From Clostridia bacterium (lineage in GTDB: Bacteria; Bacillota; Clostridia; Saccharofermentanales; Saccharofermentanaceae), in assembly GCA_016281535.1 (NCBI GenBank), contig JAEEIT010000129.1, positions 1 to 64,000 on the forward strand: 64,000 nucleotides of DNA, written 5' to 3'. A model generated the notes under the pieces. The model had not been told where the DNA came from. It ran no database searches and saw only the letters and a list, made by a program, of their open reading frames with translations. Shown piece by piece: positions 26,124 through 35,665 of the stretch. Position 1 is the first letter of the stretch. Every line of letters starts with the position of its first letter. Made by a program: the position numbers and the translations under genes.

Positions 26124-27470
26124 ATGATTAGTCTTGATACTTCCAACATTATGCCTTTTATTGCCGAAGGCGAGATGGAGAAGATGCTGCCGCAGGTGGA
26201 AGTGGCACATAACATGCTCCACAAGAAGACCGGCCCCGGCAGCGATTTTCTCGGATGGGTAGAACTCCCGAGCAAGTACGATAAGAATGAATTCATCCGC
26301 ATCCGTAAGGCTGCGGCCAAGATCCGTAAGGATTCCGATGTGCTTCTGGTCATCGGCATCGGCGGTTCCTACCTGGGAGCCCGTGCGGCGATCGAACTTC
26401 TGTCCCACTCTTTTGCCAATGTGGCGCAGAAGAAAGTGAGAAAAGCACCGATGGTCCTGTTCTGCGGTAACTCCATCAGCGCCACCTATCTTGCTGACCT
26501 GATGGATCTTCTCGAAGGAAAGAGAGTTTCCGTTAACATCATCTCCAAGTCCGGTACCACAACCGAGCCGGCGATCGCTTTCCGTATCATCCGCGCATAT
26601 ATGGAAGAGAAGTACGGTAAGGAAGAAGCACGCCAGCGCATCTATGCGACAACAGATAAGGCGAAGGGTGCTCTGAAGGGCCTGGCTACGAAGGAAGGCT
26701 ACGAGACATTCGTCGTTCCGGATGACGTCGGAGGACGTTTCTCCGTTCTGACCGCTGTAGGCCTTCTTCCGATCGCCGTTGCCGGCATCGACATCCGCCA
26801 GCTCATGACCGGTGCAAGAGATGCTTCCCGTGACTTTAAGAAGGTAGAGATGGAGAATGACTGCTATAAGTATGCCATCGCCAGAAACTGCCTGCTGCGC
26901 CGCGGTTACACCACAGAGGTCATGGTCAACTATGAGCCTTCTTTCCACTTCATGACAGAATGGTGGAAGCAGCTCTATGGTGAGTCCGAAGGTAAGGACG
27001 GCAGAGGTATTTTCCCGGCCGGCGTAGACAACACCACAGATCTTCACTCCATGGGCCAGTACATCCAGGATGGTAAGAGAATGCTCTTCGAGACCGTTGT
27101 CGTCATCGACAAGGCCCGCCGTTCCTTCACGATCCCGAATGATCCGGAGAATCTGGATGGCCTCAATTTCCTGTCCGGTATGGATATGAACGAGGTAAAC
27201 CTCAAGGCGATGCAGGGTACTGTTCTGGCGCACGTAGACGGTAAGGTCCCGAACCTCATCATCCACGTTCCGGAACTCAATGAATACTGGCTCGGCCAGC
27301 TGATCTACTTCTTCGAGAAGGCCTGCGGTATTTCCGGTTACCTCAATTCCGTAAATCCGTTCAACCAGCCGGGTGTGGAAGCGTATAAGAAGAACATGTT
27401 CGCGCTTCTCGGTAAGCCGGGTTACGAAGCAGAGAAGAAGGCGCTGGAGAAGAGACTGAAGAATAAGTAA
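26124..27470 (+). CDS. pgi: Glucose-6-phosphate isomerase
   Basis: 448-residue enzyme interconverting glucose 6-phosphate and fructose 6-phosphate in glycolysis. [25 protein letters not shown], the catalytic GGRFSVLT region and [13 protein letters not shown] are all in place. Length matches the shorter Firmicute form. GAGGAG lies 6-8 bases before the start. It is a single-gene transcript ending at a hairpin. Confidence 0.97.
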   Translation: MISLDTSNIMPFIAEGEMEKMLPQVEVAHNMLHKKTGPGSDFLGWVELPSKYDKNEFIRIRKAAAKIRKDSDVLLVIGIGGSYLGARAAIELLSHSFANVAQKKVRKAPMVLFCGNSISATYLADLMDLLEGKRVSVNIISKSGTTTEPAIAFRIIRAYMEEKYGKEEARQRIYATTDKAKGALKGLATKEGYETFVVPDDVGGRFSVLTAVGLLPIAVAGIDIRQLMTGARDASRDFKKVEMENDCYKYAIARNCLLRRGYTTEVMVNYEPSFHFMTEWWKQLYGESEGKDGRGIFPAGVDNTTDLHSMGQYIQDGKRMLFETVVVIDKARRSFTIPNDPENLDGLNFLSGMDMNEVNLKAMQGTVLAHVDGKVPNLIIHVPELNEYWLGQLIYFFEKACGISGYLNSVNPFNQPGVEAYKKNMFALLGKPGYEAEKKALEKRLKNK

Positions 27471-27513
27471 TTTCCATGCGAAAGCACTGTTCTGTCAGCT
27501 TATATGTGAAATC

Positions 27514-27549
27514 AGAGGGGGCGGCCTCAATACTTTGAGACCGCCCTCT
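27514..27549 (+). terminator. Hairpin after pgi
   Basis: GGGCGG/CCGCCC with flanking AGAG/CTCT and inner CTCA/TGAG pairs. No T-tract follows, so it may protect the transcript end rather than terminate by itself. Confidence 0.5.
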
Positions 27550-27603
27550 GCTGTCCATGAGGGCATTCGAATTCAGAAAACAATCACGATCAGCGATACA
27601 GAT

Positions 27604-27632
27604 TTGGACACTGACATCATGTGTGATAAAAT
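27604..27632 (+). promoter_or_regulatory. Promoter of the secreted repeat protein
   Basis: TTGGAC, a 17-base spacer, then TGA-TAAAAT (extended -10). Confidence 0.6.
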
Positions 27633-27681
27633 ATAAAGAAATGTTGATAACGACCCAGCGATCGAAAAAGAGGAGAAATTC

Positions 27682-29439
27682 ATGAAAGCTTTCAAAACGA
27701 TTCTGTCTATTCTGCTTGCCATGCTTCTGCTTGTTCAGACCCTGCCGGCTACTGTCGCCGCGGATTCGCCGAATAACGGCGATCAGGGCTGCACCGTAGA
27801 CTTTGTTGCCGTCGGAAACAGCGAAGGCAGCGAAACGGCGGACATTGAAAACGTGATCACGCTGCCCTCGACGGTCAGCAATATGCCGGACGGGTACGAG
27901 TTCTCCGGCTGGGTGGAATCGAGATTTACCGAGACGACCGAGGAACCTGTGTTCTACGTGCCCGGTGCGGACTATACCGTCACGGGAAATGCTACCCTGT
28001 ACGCGCTGTTTACCCGCACTGAAGAGAACGGCGAAGACTTGATCTATAAGCTGACCGATGATCTCGCCGTCGGCGGCAAGTACGTCATCACCATCGAAGA
28101 GTATGCCGTTGGAGATGCCGTAAATACATCTTTTAATCACTACGTGACCAGTCAGTCGGTCACGATCGACAGTAGCACGGATACGCTTACCGTTCCATCC
28201 GGCGTTGACGTCAACACGATCCTCTACGAGATCGAATCCGGAAATGATACATACGGCTGGATTTTTAAGAACGTTTACAACGGTCTGTATCTGACCTTGG
28301 GCTCCGACGAATTCCTGATCGTCGGAGATACGCCACTTGCATGGCTGTATCAAAACCATAATCTTGATAATCAGGTCGACACCGAGGGCTATTACTACCT
28401 GAGCCTGCGTTCGGGCAAGTCCTCCTTCACGACCAACAAGTTTAAGGAGGATAACGTCAAACTGTATCAGAAGCTTCCGTCTTATGTCACGTTCTACATG
28501 ACAGATCAGGCGATGCCCATGTTTGCGTACCATTCGCTTGTGCTCTCCGGACAGATCGGTGTGAATTTCTATCTGGATCTTCCGGAAATCGATGGTGTGG
28601 ACTATACGGCAAGCTATATGACATTCGAAATTTCCGGAAAGGGCAAAGTATCCGCTGATCCGGTCCCGTACAATTCGACGCAGACGATCGCGGGGAGTAC
28701 ATATTACGGCTTCACCTGCTATGTGAATTCCATCCAGATGGCGGATACGATCACTGCGACATTCCATTACGGCGACGGATTGACTATTTCCGAGGAGTAT
28801 TCGATAGCGCAGTATATCGCGTCATTCGATACATATGCTGAGACACATCCGGACGAATTTGATGCCGAAACGATCAACCTGGTCCATGCGGTGGCCGACT
28901 ACGGTCACTATGTACAACCGTTCCTTTCAGATGTGCGCGGCTGGACGATCGGTTCGGGCGACAATCAGTATGCGGAGATGGATAGGTTCTATACGGCCGA
29001 ATATGACATTGATACGGTCAAAGCCTCGGTAGCTGGTTATGGGATTCAGAGTACAATGAGTGATGATATTGAAGGAATCAATTACAGTCTGCTTTTGGAC
29101 AGCGATACGGCGGTCTATCTGTACTTCGAGCCGGTTGCGGATTATGACGGCAGCTTTACCGTTTCCGTCGGTGGCGATCCGGTAACAGCAACAAAACTAA
29201 AAGACGGCAGGTATCTTGTGAAGATCAAGAACATCGGTGCGCATAAGCTGGGCGATCCGTATACGGTCGTTGTGACGACGACGAACGGCGAATCAACAGT
29301 AACGGGTTCCGCATTGTCGTATGTGAAAGGTTTACTGGATGCGGAAGCATACAAGGACAATACCAACGCGCAGGACGCTGCCGCAGCAATCTATTATTAC
29401 CATGTTGCCGCGCAGGCATATAAAACAAAGAATCCGTAA
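27682..29439 (+). CDS. Secreted protein with InlB B-repeat-like segment
   Basis: 585 residues. The signal peptide is MKAFKTILSILLAMLLL with cleavage after TVAA. Residues about 60-115 resemble a Listeria-Bacteroides (InlB B) repeat (GYEFSGWVE and TGNATLYALF). The next region is beta-rich. The C-terminal 290 residues carry the LVLSGQIGVNFYLDLP module that I associate with large secreted Clostridial proteins of unknown function. No LPXTG, dockerin or SLH anchor is seen, so it should be released or held non-covalently. It has its own promoter; a short peptide gene follows after 14 bases. Confidence 0.75.
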   Translation: MKAFKTILSILLAMLLLVQTLPATVAADSPNNGDQGCTVDFVAVGNSEGSETADIENVITLPSTVSNMPDGYEFSGWVESRFTETTEEPVFYVPGADYTVTGNATLYALFTRTEENGEDLIYKLTDDLAVGGKYVITIEEYAVGDAVNTSFNHYVTSQSVTIDSSTDTLTVPSGVDVNTILYEIESGNDTYGWIFKNVYNGLYLTLGSDEFLIVGDTPLAWLYQNHNLDNQVDTEGYYYLSLRSGKSSFTTNKFKEDNVKLYQKLPSYVTFYMTDQAMPMFAYHSLVLSGQIGVNFYLDLPEIDGVDYTASYMTFEISGKGKVSADPVPYNSTQTIAGSTYYGFTCYVNSIQMADTITATFHYGDGLTISEEYSIAQYIASFDTYAETHPDEFDAETINLVHAVADYGHYVQPFLSDVRGWTIGSGDNQYAEMDRFYTAEYDIDTVKASVAGYGIQSTMSDDIEGINYSLLLDSDTAVYLYFEPVADYDGSFTVSVGGDPVTATKLKDGRYLVKIKNIGAHKLGDPYTVVVTTTNGESTVTGSALSYVKGLLDAEAYKDNTNAQDAAAAIYYYHVAAQAYKTKNP

Positions 29440-29453
29440 CTGAAGACGAAACC

Positions 29454-29552
29454 ATGGAACAATATGAATCTCTGAAATTCGAAATCGTCGCCTTTGAAAT
29501 CGTCGACATTATCACCGATAGCGACCCGCTCGGCCCGGAACTTGAGGTCTAG
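29454..29552 (+). CDS. 32-residue acidic peptide (below the ORF track limit)
   Basis: ATG at 29454, stop TAG at 29550-29552. The product starts MEQYESLKFEIVAFE and ends DSDPLGPELEV. It has 10 acidic residues and one Lys. The ribosome binding site is weak (GAAGACGAA). Position directly after the secreted protein and before the terminator suggests co-transcription. It could be a peptide precursor or a stable small protein; no family is certain. Confidence 0.4.
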   Translation: MEQYESLKFEIVAFEIVDIITDSDPLGPELEV

Positions 29553-29571
29553 AATAGAATCTGCAGATCAT

Positions 29572-29614
29572 AAAAAACTGCCAACAAAAAACTATTGTTT
29601 GTTGGCAGTTTTTT
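29572..29614. terminator. Bidirectional terminator
   Basis: A perfect 17-bp inverted repeat AAAAAACTGCCAACAAA/TTTGTTGGCAGTTTTTT with a 9-base loop. It serves the secreted-protein transcript on the plus strand and the membrane-protein gene on the minus strand. Confidence 0.9.
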
Positions 29615-29629
29615 AATGCGTGTGATTCG

Positions 29630-30109
29630 TTACCTTCCGGCCATTTCTTTCCGGGGCCGGGTGATGTGGGAGAGGAATGTAAGAAGAAGTTCCAGCGCGC
29701 AGAAGGCAACGTAGATGAGAAACAGAACCTCTCCCTTCAGAAGAAAATCACCAAGGATCGTCACATCGACGGATCCTGTGGCGTTGATGTGGTAAAGAAG
29801 ACACAGAAGTCCCGTACCGACGATGCCGCTGATCGAGAAGATCAGATGGCAGATGAGATACGGCTTGGGCTTTTTCCGCCATGCGGCGAAGGAAATGATG
29901 CCGAACAGGAAGAGAAGAAAGCCGTGTGCGATGATCAGTCCGCAACTGAGTAGCAGAACGAATGATTCGGTTACGAAGTCGTCTCTTTTGCCCCAGCTCC
30001 CGACGAAAAGCTCCAGGAAAGAAAAGCCTCCGACGAGTCCGCAGAATAGAAATGAGTAAACAAATGCCAGGATATCCGTAATCAGGTTCGTAATCTTAAA
30101 TCCAATCAT
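29630..30109 (-). CDS. Hypothetical four-helix membrane protein
   Basis: 159 residues from MIGFKITN, chosen because GGGAGA lies upstream; the longer track start has none. Four hydrophobic helices (about 8-30, 48-72, 82-108, 122-150) are separated by short loops including AAWRKKPKPY. No family recognised. It ends at the shared bidirectional terminator. Confidence 0.6.
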   Translation of the reverse strand: MIGFKITNLITDILAFVYSFLFCGLVGGFSFLELFVGSWGKRDDFVTESFVLLLSCGLIIAHGFLLFLFGIISFAAWRKKPKPYLICHLIFSISGIVGTGLLCLLYHINATGSVDVTILGDFLLKGEVLFLIYVAFCALELLLTFLSHITRPRKEMAGR

Positions 30110-30255
30110 AATCCAATCTCCCTTCGGGGCTATCGTAACGTAAAGAACGTTTCTTGGCAAGTTTTCGGAAGATGAGACCACAGAAGATAGGACATGACGG
30201 TGTTTTTGCAGTAAAATATAGAGAAACGATGAACAAGGGGAAGTGTATATCGCGA

Positions 30256-32172
30256 ATGAAATCATATCCTGCACCACTAAGTAAATCTGATCTGATGTCG
30301 GTCGAGAGCCCGGCCCGCTATGTGGGCGGAGAATTTAACGCCGTGATCAAGGAGGATATGATGGAGGAACTGGAGAAGACAGGGAAGACCTCCTACGTCC
30401 GGTTTGCCTTCTGCTTCCCCGATATCTATGAGATCGGAATGAGTAATCTTGCCCTGCAGATCTTGTACCACGTCCTGAACGAAAGTGCTTTTGTCGCATG
30501 CGAGCGTGCGTTCTCTCCCTGGTTCGATATGGATAAGATCCTGCGGGAGAAGGATATCTTGCTTTATTCCCAGGAGACGAAGACCCCTCTTTGTGATTTC
30601 GATATCCTCGGGTTTACCCTCGGGTATGAGATGTGCTATACCAATGTGCTGCAGATGATGGATCTCGGGAAGATCCCGCTTCTTGCTAAAGACCGTGACG
30701 AGGACGATCCGATTATCTGCTGCGGCGGTCCGTGTGCGTATAATGTCGAACCGATGGCGGATTTCTTCGATATCGCCATGATGGGCGAAGGGGAAGAGAT
30801 GATCCTCGAGCTTTGCGAGAAGATCCATGAATATAAACAATCGAAGGATACAGACCATCCGATGACGAGAGCGGAACTACTTCGGAACTGCGATGCCATC
30901 GAGGGGATCTATGTTCCGTCCCTGTACGAGGTATCCTATCACGGCGGCGCCCTTGTCCGCCCGGTCGATGACGGCGTGAAACCGGTCATTAAGAAGCGCA
31001 TCATCTCCGATCTGGATACATGTACGTATCCGACGGCACCTGTGGTGTCGAATCTCCGCGTCGTACATGACAGATCGTACCTCGAAGTCTTCCGTGGATG
31101 TATCCGCGGCTGCCGCTTCTGCCAGGCGGGATTTATCTACCGTCCGGTTAGAGAGAAGTCCGTGGACGTTCTCTGTGAGCAGGGCAGGCTTCTCGAGAAG
31201 AACACCGGATACGATGAGATGGGCCTTCTTTCGCTGGCGACCTCGGACTACACGCATTTTCCGGAACTGGCGGAGAATCTTCTCTCTACCTTTGAGGGAC
31301 ACCACACGAGTCTCTCGCTTCCGTCGCTGCGTCTGGATTCTTTCTCTCTCGATCTGATGGAGAAGGTCCAGTCTACGAGAAAGTCCGGCCTGACCTTCGC
31401 ACCGGAGGCGGGCACGCAGCGGCTTCGTGATGTGATTAACAAGAACATTAAAGAGGAGGATATCTTCTCGGCACTGCGTCTGGCGTTCATGGGCGGCTGG
31501 AGCACGGTGAAGCTCTACTTCATGCTCGGCCTTCCGACAGAGACGGATGAGGATGTGCTCGGTATTGCCGATCTGGCGAAACGGATCGAGAAACTCTACT
31601 ACGATGTGGGGCGCGAGACGGGAAGAAAGATGAGAAAACTGGAGATCACGGTCAGTACGTCTCTCTTTATTCCGAAGCCCTTTACTCCGTTCCAGTGGGA
31701 ACCGCAGAATACGAAGGAAGAGCTGATACGGAAACAGCATCTGCTTAAGGATAATATGCGCAGCAGAAATATCCGCTATGCCTGGCATGATTTTGATTCT
31801 TCCGTGTGGGAGGTCGTACTGGCCAGAGGCGACAGAAGACTCGGACCGGTACTTCTTGAAGGGTACCGCGCCGGGCATTTCTTCGATGCCTGGGATGATC
31901 ACTTCCATCTTTCTGACTGGGAAGAGATATTGAACCGTCACGGCATGACGATCGATGAGTTTGCCCGGGAGTTCTCCGAGGAGGAGACGCTTCCGTGGGA
32001 TCACGTAAGTGTAGGTGTCAGTAAGAAGTTCCTGCTTTCCGAGCGCCATAAGGCGCACGAGGAGAAGACCACGCCCTCCTGCCGGGAACACTGCTCAGGT
32101 TGTGGTGCGGCATCTTTCGGTGTCGGGGAATGCTTCGCGAAAAGAGAGGTGAAAGCAGATGCTGCAGAGTGA
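30256..32172 (+). CDS. Radical SAM protein, TIGR03960-like (YgiQ/B12-binding class)
   Basis: 638 residues from MKSYPA (AGGGGAAG upstream at somewhat long spacing; the start could also be 30229 or 30394). The N-terminal half resembles a cobalamin-binding-type domain. The radical SAM cluster site is CIRGCRFCQAG (CxxxCxxC). The C-terminus has CREHCSGCGA, possibly a second metal site. It overlaps the next gene by 14 bases; this pair is conserved across Clostridia and is thought to act in tRNA or rRNA modification, though the reaction is unproven. Confidence 0.88.
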   Translation: MKSYPAPLSKSDLMSVESPARYVGGEFNAVIKEDMMEELEKTGKTSYVRFAFCFPDIYEIGMSNLALQILYHVLNESAFVACERAFSPWFDMDKILREKDILLYSQETKTPLCDFDILGFTLGYEMCYTNVLQMMDLGKIPLLAKDRDEDDPIICCGGPCAYNVEPMADFFDIAMMGEGEEMILELCEKIHEYKQSKDTDHPMTRAELLRNCDAIEGIYVPSLYEVSYHGGALVRPVDDGVKPVIKKRIISDLDTCTYPTAPVVSNLRVVHDRSYLEVFRGCIRGCRFCQAGFIYRPVREKSVDVLCEQGRLLEKNTGYDEMGLLSLATSDYTHFPELAENLLSTFEGHHTSLSLPSLRLDSFSLDLMEKVQSTRKSGLTFAPEAGTQRLRDVINKNIKEEDIFSALRLAFMGGWSTVKLYFMLGLPTETDEDVLGIADLAKRIEKLYYDVGRETGRKMRKLEITVSTSLFIPKPFTPFQWEPQNTKEELIRKQHLLKDNMRSRNIRYAWHDFDSSVWEVVLARGDRRLGPVLLEGYRAGHFFDAWDDHFHLSDWEEILNRHGMTIDEFAREFSEEETLPWDHVSVGVSKKFLLSERHKAHEEKTTPSCREHCSGCGAASFGVGECFAKREVKADAAE

Positions 32173-32914
32173 ACGGGAGAAGATGATGACCCTGCAGCCG
32201 CACCAGAAGGCGTATGTCCAGCGTGCGTGCTTCAGCAGGGAAGGTGCGACGGTCTATCTCGGACATCTGGACCTGATGACCTGCTTCGAGAGAGCGGCCA
32301 GAAGAGCGGAACTTCCGATCCTGTATTCCCAGGGGTATAACCCCCGTCCTATGATGGTCTTCGCGCTTCCGTTAGGTGTCGGGATCGAGTCGAGAAGCGA
32401 CTATCTCGACGTATCACTCGAAGTGCCCTACGATCCGGTGCTTTTTACCGAGGAGATGAATCGTTGCCTTCCGGAAGGTCTTCAGATCCTGAGGTCGAAG
32501 CAGATCCCGGAACCGAAGGACAGCATTATGTCCATCGTGACGACGGCGACGTACCGGTTCGAAGCGACCGGGATCCGGGAAGCGATGAACGATGCGATGA
32601 AGAGGGAGACCCTGATCGTGACGAAGATCGCGAAGGGGAAAGAGAAGCAGACCGATATCCGGCCACTGCTCCTGTCGATCAAGAAGGACGGGGGCGAAGA
32701 TCCGGATGCGGTGGAGTTCTTCGCCAGCGCGGGCTCGGAGAAGAATGTCCGGCCGGACCTGATCCTCAGCAGCCTTTCCCTGTACTGCGGGATGGACAAA
32801 GAAACTGCCGACAGTGCCAGAGTCATCCGGACAGGGCTGTTCTCCGGGAAGTATCCGAAGATCTTGCCGATCGATGAGACACCGATCCGTAAGTTCGAAG
32901 ATTTCACGAATTGA
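32159..32914 (+). CDS. TIGR03936/DUF2344 family protein
   Basis: 251 residues. VYLGHLDLMTCFERAARRA and YSQGYNPRPMMVFALPLGVG are hallmarks of the DUF2344 family, usually encoded with, or fused to, the TIGR03960 radical SAM protein. GAGAGGTGAAAG precedes the ATG. Function unknown; it probably works with the overlapping upstream enzyme. Confidence 0.9.
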   Translation: MLQSEREKMMTLQPHQKAYVQRACFSREGATVYLGHLDLMTCFERAARRAELPILYSQGYNPRPMMVFALPLGVGIESRSDYLDVSLEVPYDPVLFTEEMNRCLPEGLQILRSKQIPEPKDSIMSIVTTATYRFEATGIREAMNDAMKRETLIVTKIAKGKEKQTDIRPLLLSIKKDGGEDPDAVEFFASAGSEKNVRPDLILSSLSLYCGMDKETADSARVIRTGLFSGKYPKILPIDETPIRKFEDFTN

Positions 32915-32976
32915 CTTTCCATTTCGGAAGGTTTCGTGTATGATTTTCTTATGTGCCGAAAGGAGTAATAGAGAAG

Positions 32977-33474
32977 ATGGATCCGAAAGAGAATGATTTC
33001 GCGGAGAGCCTGTTAAGTATATTCGATAATGTTCTTCTGACTGAAGAAATGGCGTTGTCTAAGGGCTATTTTTCCGACCTTTCCATCGCAGAACTTCACA
33101 CGATCAATGCGATCGGACCGTATGATGCAAGGACGATGACCGAGACGGCCAATATCCTGGGGATCACGGTCGGCACGCTCACTGTTTCCGTGGACCGCCT
33201 TGTGAAGAAAGAATATGTGGAGCGCCAGAGGGATACGAAGGACCGAAGGATCGTCCGGATCTCCCTCACCCGTCAGGGGAAGCTCGCGTACCGCATGCAT
33301 TCCAAGTTCCACAGAGTACTGGCCAAGCGTATCTTCGATCCGCTTTCCGATGAGGAGAAACGGATCCTGACGAATACGATCTCGGAGATCGATACGTTTG
33401 TCAAAGAGCAGTATAAGAAGTACAGCAACGGCGAACAGTATAAGAAGATCGTCCGTGACGATACGGAGGTATAA
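32977..33474 (+). CDS. MarR-family transcriptional regulator (FabT-like by context)
   Basis: 165 residues with a winged helix: MTETANILGITVGTLTVSVDRLVKKEYVERQRD followed by the wing DRRIVRISLT (quoted in parts only as motif). AAAGGAG precedes the start at MDPKEND. It is encoded directly before an acyl carrier protein, 1 base apart, and among lipid genes. This resembles the FabT arrangement that controls fatty acid synthesis, and a FabT-box-like palindrome lies upstream of the acyl-CoA synthetase gene 2.2 kb away. The link is inference. Confidence 0.88.
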   Translation: MDPKENDFAESLLSIFDNVLLTEEMALSKGYFSDLSIAELHTINAIGPYDARTMTETANILGITVGTLTVSVDRLVKKEYVERQRDTKDRRIVRISLTRQGKLAYRMHSKFHRVLAKRIFDPLSDEEKRILTNTISEIDTFVKEQYKKYSNGEQYKKIVRDDTEV

Positions 33475-33475
33475 G

Positions 33476-33781
33476 ATGGCTGATTCGAAGAAGAACGATA
33501 AAGTGAATAAGGCACCGGAGACAGAAACGCCCGTAAGTTTCGAGAAGGAAGACATTTTCGGAACCCTGTCGGACATGCTCTCGGAACTTCTGGACATGCC
33601 GAAAGACAGTTTCCGTTATGACACGATGATATTCGATGAACTGCCGCTGGATTCGCTTCAGCTTTATGAGCTGGTGGTCGATCTGGAGACGAAGTTCGAT
33701 ATCCGTATTCCGGATGAAGACATCGAGAAGATCACGACGATCGGTGATGTGGTGGACATGATCCACGAAGCGGGGAAATAA
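33476..33781 (+). CDS. Acyl carrier protein
   Basis: 101 residues. The phosphopantetheine serine is S60 in LPLDSLQ, followed by VVDLETKFDIRIPDED. The first 25 residues are a charged extension not found in standard AcpP (about 77 residues). GGAGG precedes the start. It lies between the MarR gene and a lipid kinase gene, with gaps of 1 and 3 bases, so a specialised carrier in lipid assembly is likely. Confidence 0.93.
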   Translation: MADSKKNDKVNKAPETETPVSFEKEDIFGTLSDMLSELLDMPKDSFRYDTMIFDELPLDSLQLYELVVDLETKFDIRIPDEDIEKITTIGDVVDMIHEAGK

Positions 33782-33784
33782 GAG

Positions 33785-34753
33785 TTGCAGTATATCTTCA
33801 TTGTCAATTCGAACATCCATAAGAAGAGGAAGAGAGCCCTGGAGAAGGCAGTGGCTGCTCTTCCTTCTGATCTGCGTAATAAGTCGAAGATCGTCTATAC
33901 CGAGCATAGTAACCATGCGGAGGAACTGGCGGTCAGCTTCTCGGACCGGTATGGTTCCGAGTGCATCATCTTCGCCTGCGGCGGCGACGGCACGGTCCAT
34001 GAGATCGCCAATGCCCTGGCCTTCCGGAATTCCCCTATGGCGGTGATCCCGCTTGGTACCGGTAACGACTTCGCCAGAACGGTGTATCCGAAGGAGATCT
34101 ATAAGAATCCTCTTTCGATCTTAAGTAAGCTCGAGCAGCCGATGATCAAGCCGATCGATCTTCTTCGTATCGACAGCTATGACCTGATGGGGAACCATCT
34201 TCCTTTCTGGAGCCGGTACAGCCTGAATATCGCATCGATGGGGCTGGATACGCAGGTCCAGTCGAAGGCGAAAGCCATCGTGGCGAAGCATCCGAAGAGC
34301 CTGTTCTTCCGGAATAACGCCTATTCGATGGCAGCCATCTCCTGCCTTCTGAACGGCTGGCGGTATGCGATGGACTATTCCATCGAATTGGAAAACGGGG
34401 AGATGATCGAGAAGAAGGGTGTACCGTATTCTCTGGTCAGCATCTGCAACGGCCGCTTCTACGGCGGCGGATTCTGCCCGGCGCCTCAGGCCAGTATCGA
34501 AGATGGTGTTCTGGATATCTGCGTGGTGGACAACATGTCGAGGTCGAAGGCATTCTCCCGGCTTCTTCAGTATAAGAAGGGGAAACACATCGGCAAGAAA
34601 GGCTTCACGATCTATCGTTCCACGAGCGGGATCTTCTCTTCGCTAGACAGTAATCTTCAGATGCAGGGAAACTATGACGGCGAGGACTTCTTCGGTCATA
34701 AGATCCGATACGAAGTCGTGCCGAAGGCGATCCAGCTGGCGTTCTTCTCCTGA
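33785..34753 (+). CDS. Diacylglycerol/lipid kinase family protein
   Basis: 322 residues, TTG start just after the ACP stop. Motifs of the DagK/YegS family are present: CGGDGTVHEIANAL (nucleotide-binding glycines) and PLGTGNDFARTV. It would phosphorylate diacylglycerol or a similar lipid at the membrane. It is co-transcribed with the MarR and ACP genes. Confidence 0.93.
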   Translation: MQYIFIVNSNIHKKRKRALEKAVAALPSDLRNKSKIVYTEHSNHAEELAVSFSDRYGSECIIFACGGDGTVHEIANALAFRNSPMAVIPLGTGNDFARTVYPKEIYKNPLSILSKLEQPMIKPIDLLRIDSYDLMGNHLPFWSRYSLNIASMGLDTQVQSKAKAIVAKHPKSLFFRNNAYSMAAISCLLNGWRYAMDYSIELENGEMIEKKGVPYSLVSICNGRFYGGGFCPAPQASIEDGVLDICVVDNMSRSKAFSRLLQYKKGKHIGKKGFTIYRSTSGIFSSLDSNLQMQGNYDGEDFFGHKIRYEVVPKAIQLAFFS

Positions 34754-34769
34754 TTTTGAAGAAAGACAC

Positions 34770-35498
34770 TTACTGCAGGTTTACGTCCTTTTTCTCCATA
34801 TCTTTCATCCAGGAGAGCACGGCGTCCGTCATCTGGTGCGCATCTTTATTGAAATTCTCGGGAATCATGGGCTGACCGAAATGGATCGTGATGCGCTTCC
34901 TTCTGTGGTTCTTCTTGTCCCATGTCTGCGGACGCTTCATGTGACGTGACCATGCCTGGTATCCGCCCTCGATGTAGACGGGCAGAAGCGGAACGTTCGC
35001 CTTGATCGCGATGTAGGCGGCGCCGTCTTTAAACTCGCCGAGATGACCGTCGTGGCTTCTCGTTCCTTCCGGATGGACCAGAATGATATTGCCGTTATCG
35101 ACTTCCTTCTTCGCCTTGATCAGGCCACGCACCGGGTTGCCGAAACGGTCGACGGCGATGCCTCTTCCGACGTGCATCATGACACGTCCGAGACGGCCGT
35201 AATTCGTCTCCAGGTCGGAAGCGGCCAGGGCACAGAAGACCTTCCTGTGTTTTCTCGGCAGCATGCTCATGATCCACATGCCGTCTGCATAGGTCTGGTG
35301 ATTCGAGCAGATCACATAGGGACTCTGGCTCGGGATATTCTCTTTCTCTCCGGGGCGGAGCTTAACGAGGATCCGGGTGATCGCCATGGAGACGTGGTAC
35401 CAGAAGAATCCGGTGAATCCACGCGGTGTCGGGTATTTGTTATTCAGTTCCTCAGCCGAATGGGCCGGGGCGGCAGCGCCGTTCTCTTTCGATGACAT
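34770..35498 (-). CDS. plsC: 1-acyl-sn-glycerol-3-phosphate acyltransferase
   Basis: 242 residues. The acyltransferase motif is NHQTYAD (Hx4D), with HPEGTRSHDG as the phosphate-binding block. It makes phosphatidic acid from lysophosphatidic acid. Convergent with the lipid kinase gene and divergent from the acyl-CoA synthetase, whose control region it shares. Confidence 0.92.
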   Translation of the reverse strand: MSSKENGAAAPAHSAEELNNKYPTPRGFTGFFWYHVSMAITRILVKLRPGEKENIPSQSPYVICSNHQTYADGMWIMSMLPRKHRKVFCALAASDLETNYGRLGRVMMHVGRGIAVDRFGNPVRGLIKAKKEVDNGNIILVHPEGTRSHDGHLGEFKDGAAYIAIKANVPLLPVYIEGGYQAWSRHMKRPQTWDKKNHRRKRITIHFGQPMIPENFNKDAHQMTDAVLSWMKDMEKKDVNLQ

Positions 35499-35534
35499 GA
35501 CGATTCTCCTCGTACCTATTATCTTCTTTACGCT

Positions 35535-35563
35535 ATGCTAGACTACATTTATCGGATTGTCAA
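35535..35563 (-). promoter_or_regulatory. Promoter of plsC
   Basis: On the minus strand, TTGACA (35558-35563), a 17-base spacer, TAGCAT (35535-35540). Confidence 0.6.
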
Positions 35564-35567
35564 TTGA

Positions 35568-35629
35568 TTTTGCCGACAATTTTTCTTCGGCAAAAGCGCT
35601 TGAAACGGGCGAGTGACAGTGCTTTTGCC
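35568..35629. repeat. Three alternating TTTTGCC/GGCAAAA arms
   Basis: TTTTGCCGA (35568-35576), TCGGCAAAAGC (35587-35597) and GCTTTTGCC (35621-35629). The middle arm can pair with either neighbour over 9 bases. They lie between the two divergent promoters and so are more likely protein-binding repeats than an RNA switch. Confidence 0.5.
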
Positions 35630-35656
35630 AAAATATTTTGAATTTCAAAATATTTT
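35630..35656. promoter_or_regulatory. FabT-box-like operator palindrome
   Basis: Perfect 13-bp inverted repeat AAAATATTTTGAA/TTCAAAATATTTT around one base. Its core TTTGAATTTCAAA resembles the TTTGA..TCAAA box bound by FabT-type MarR regulators. It lies 10 bases upstream of the -35 of the acyl-CoA synthetase promoter. Confidence 0.6.
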
Positions 35657-35665
35657 CGAAATCCA

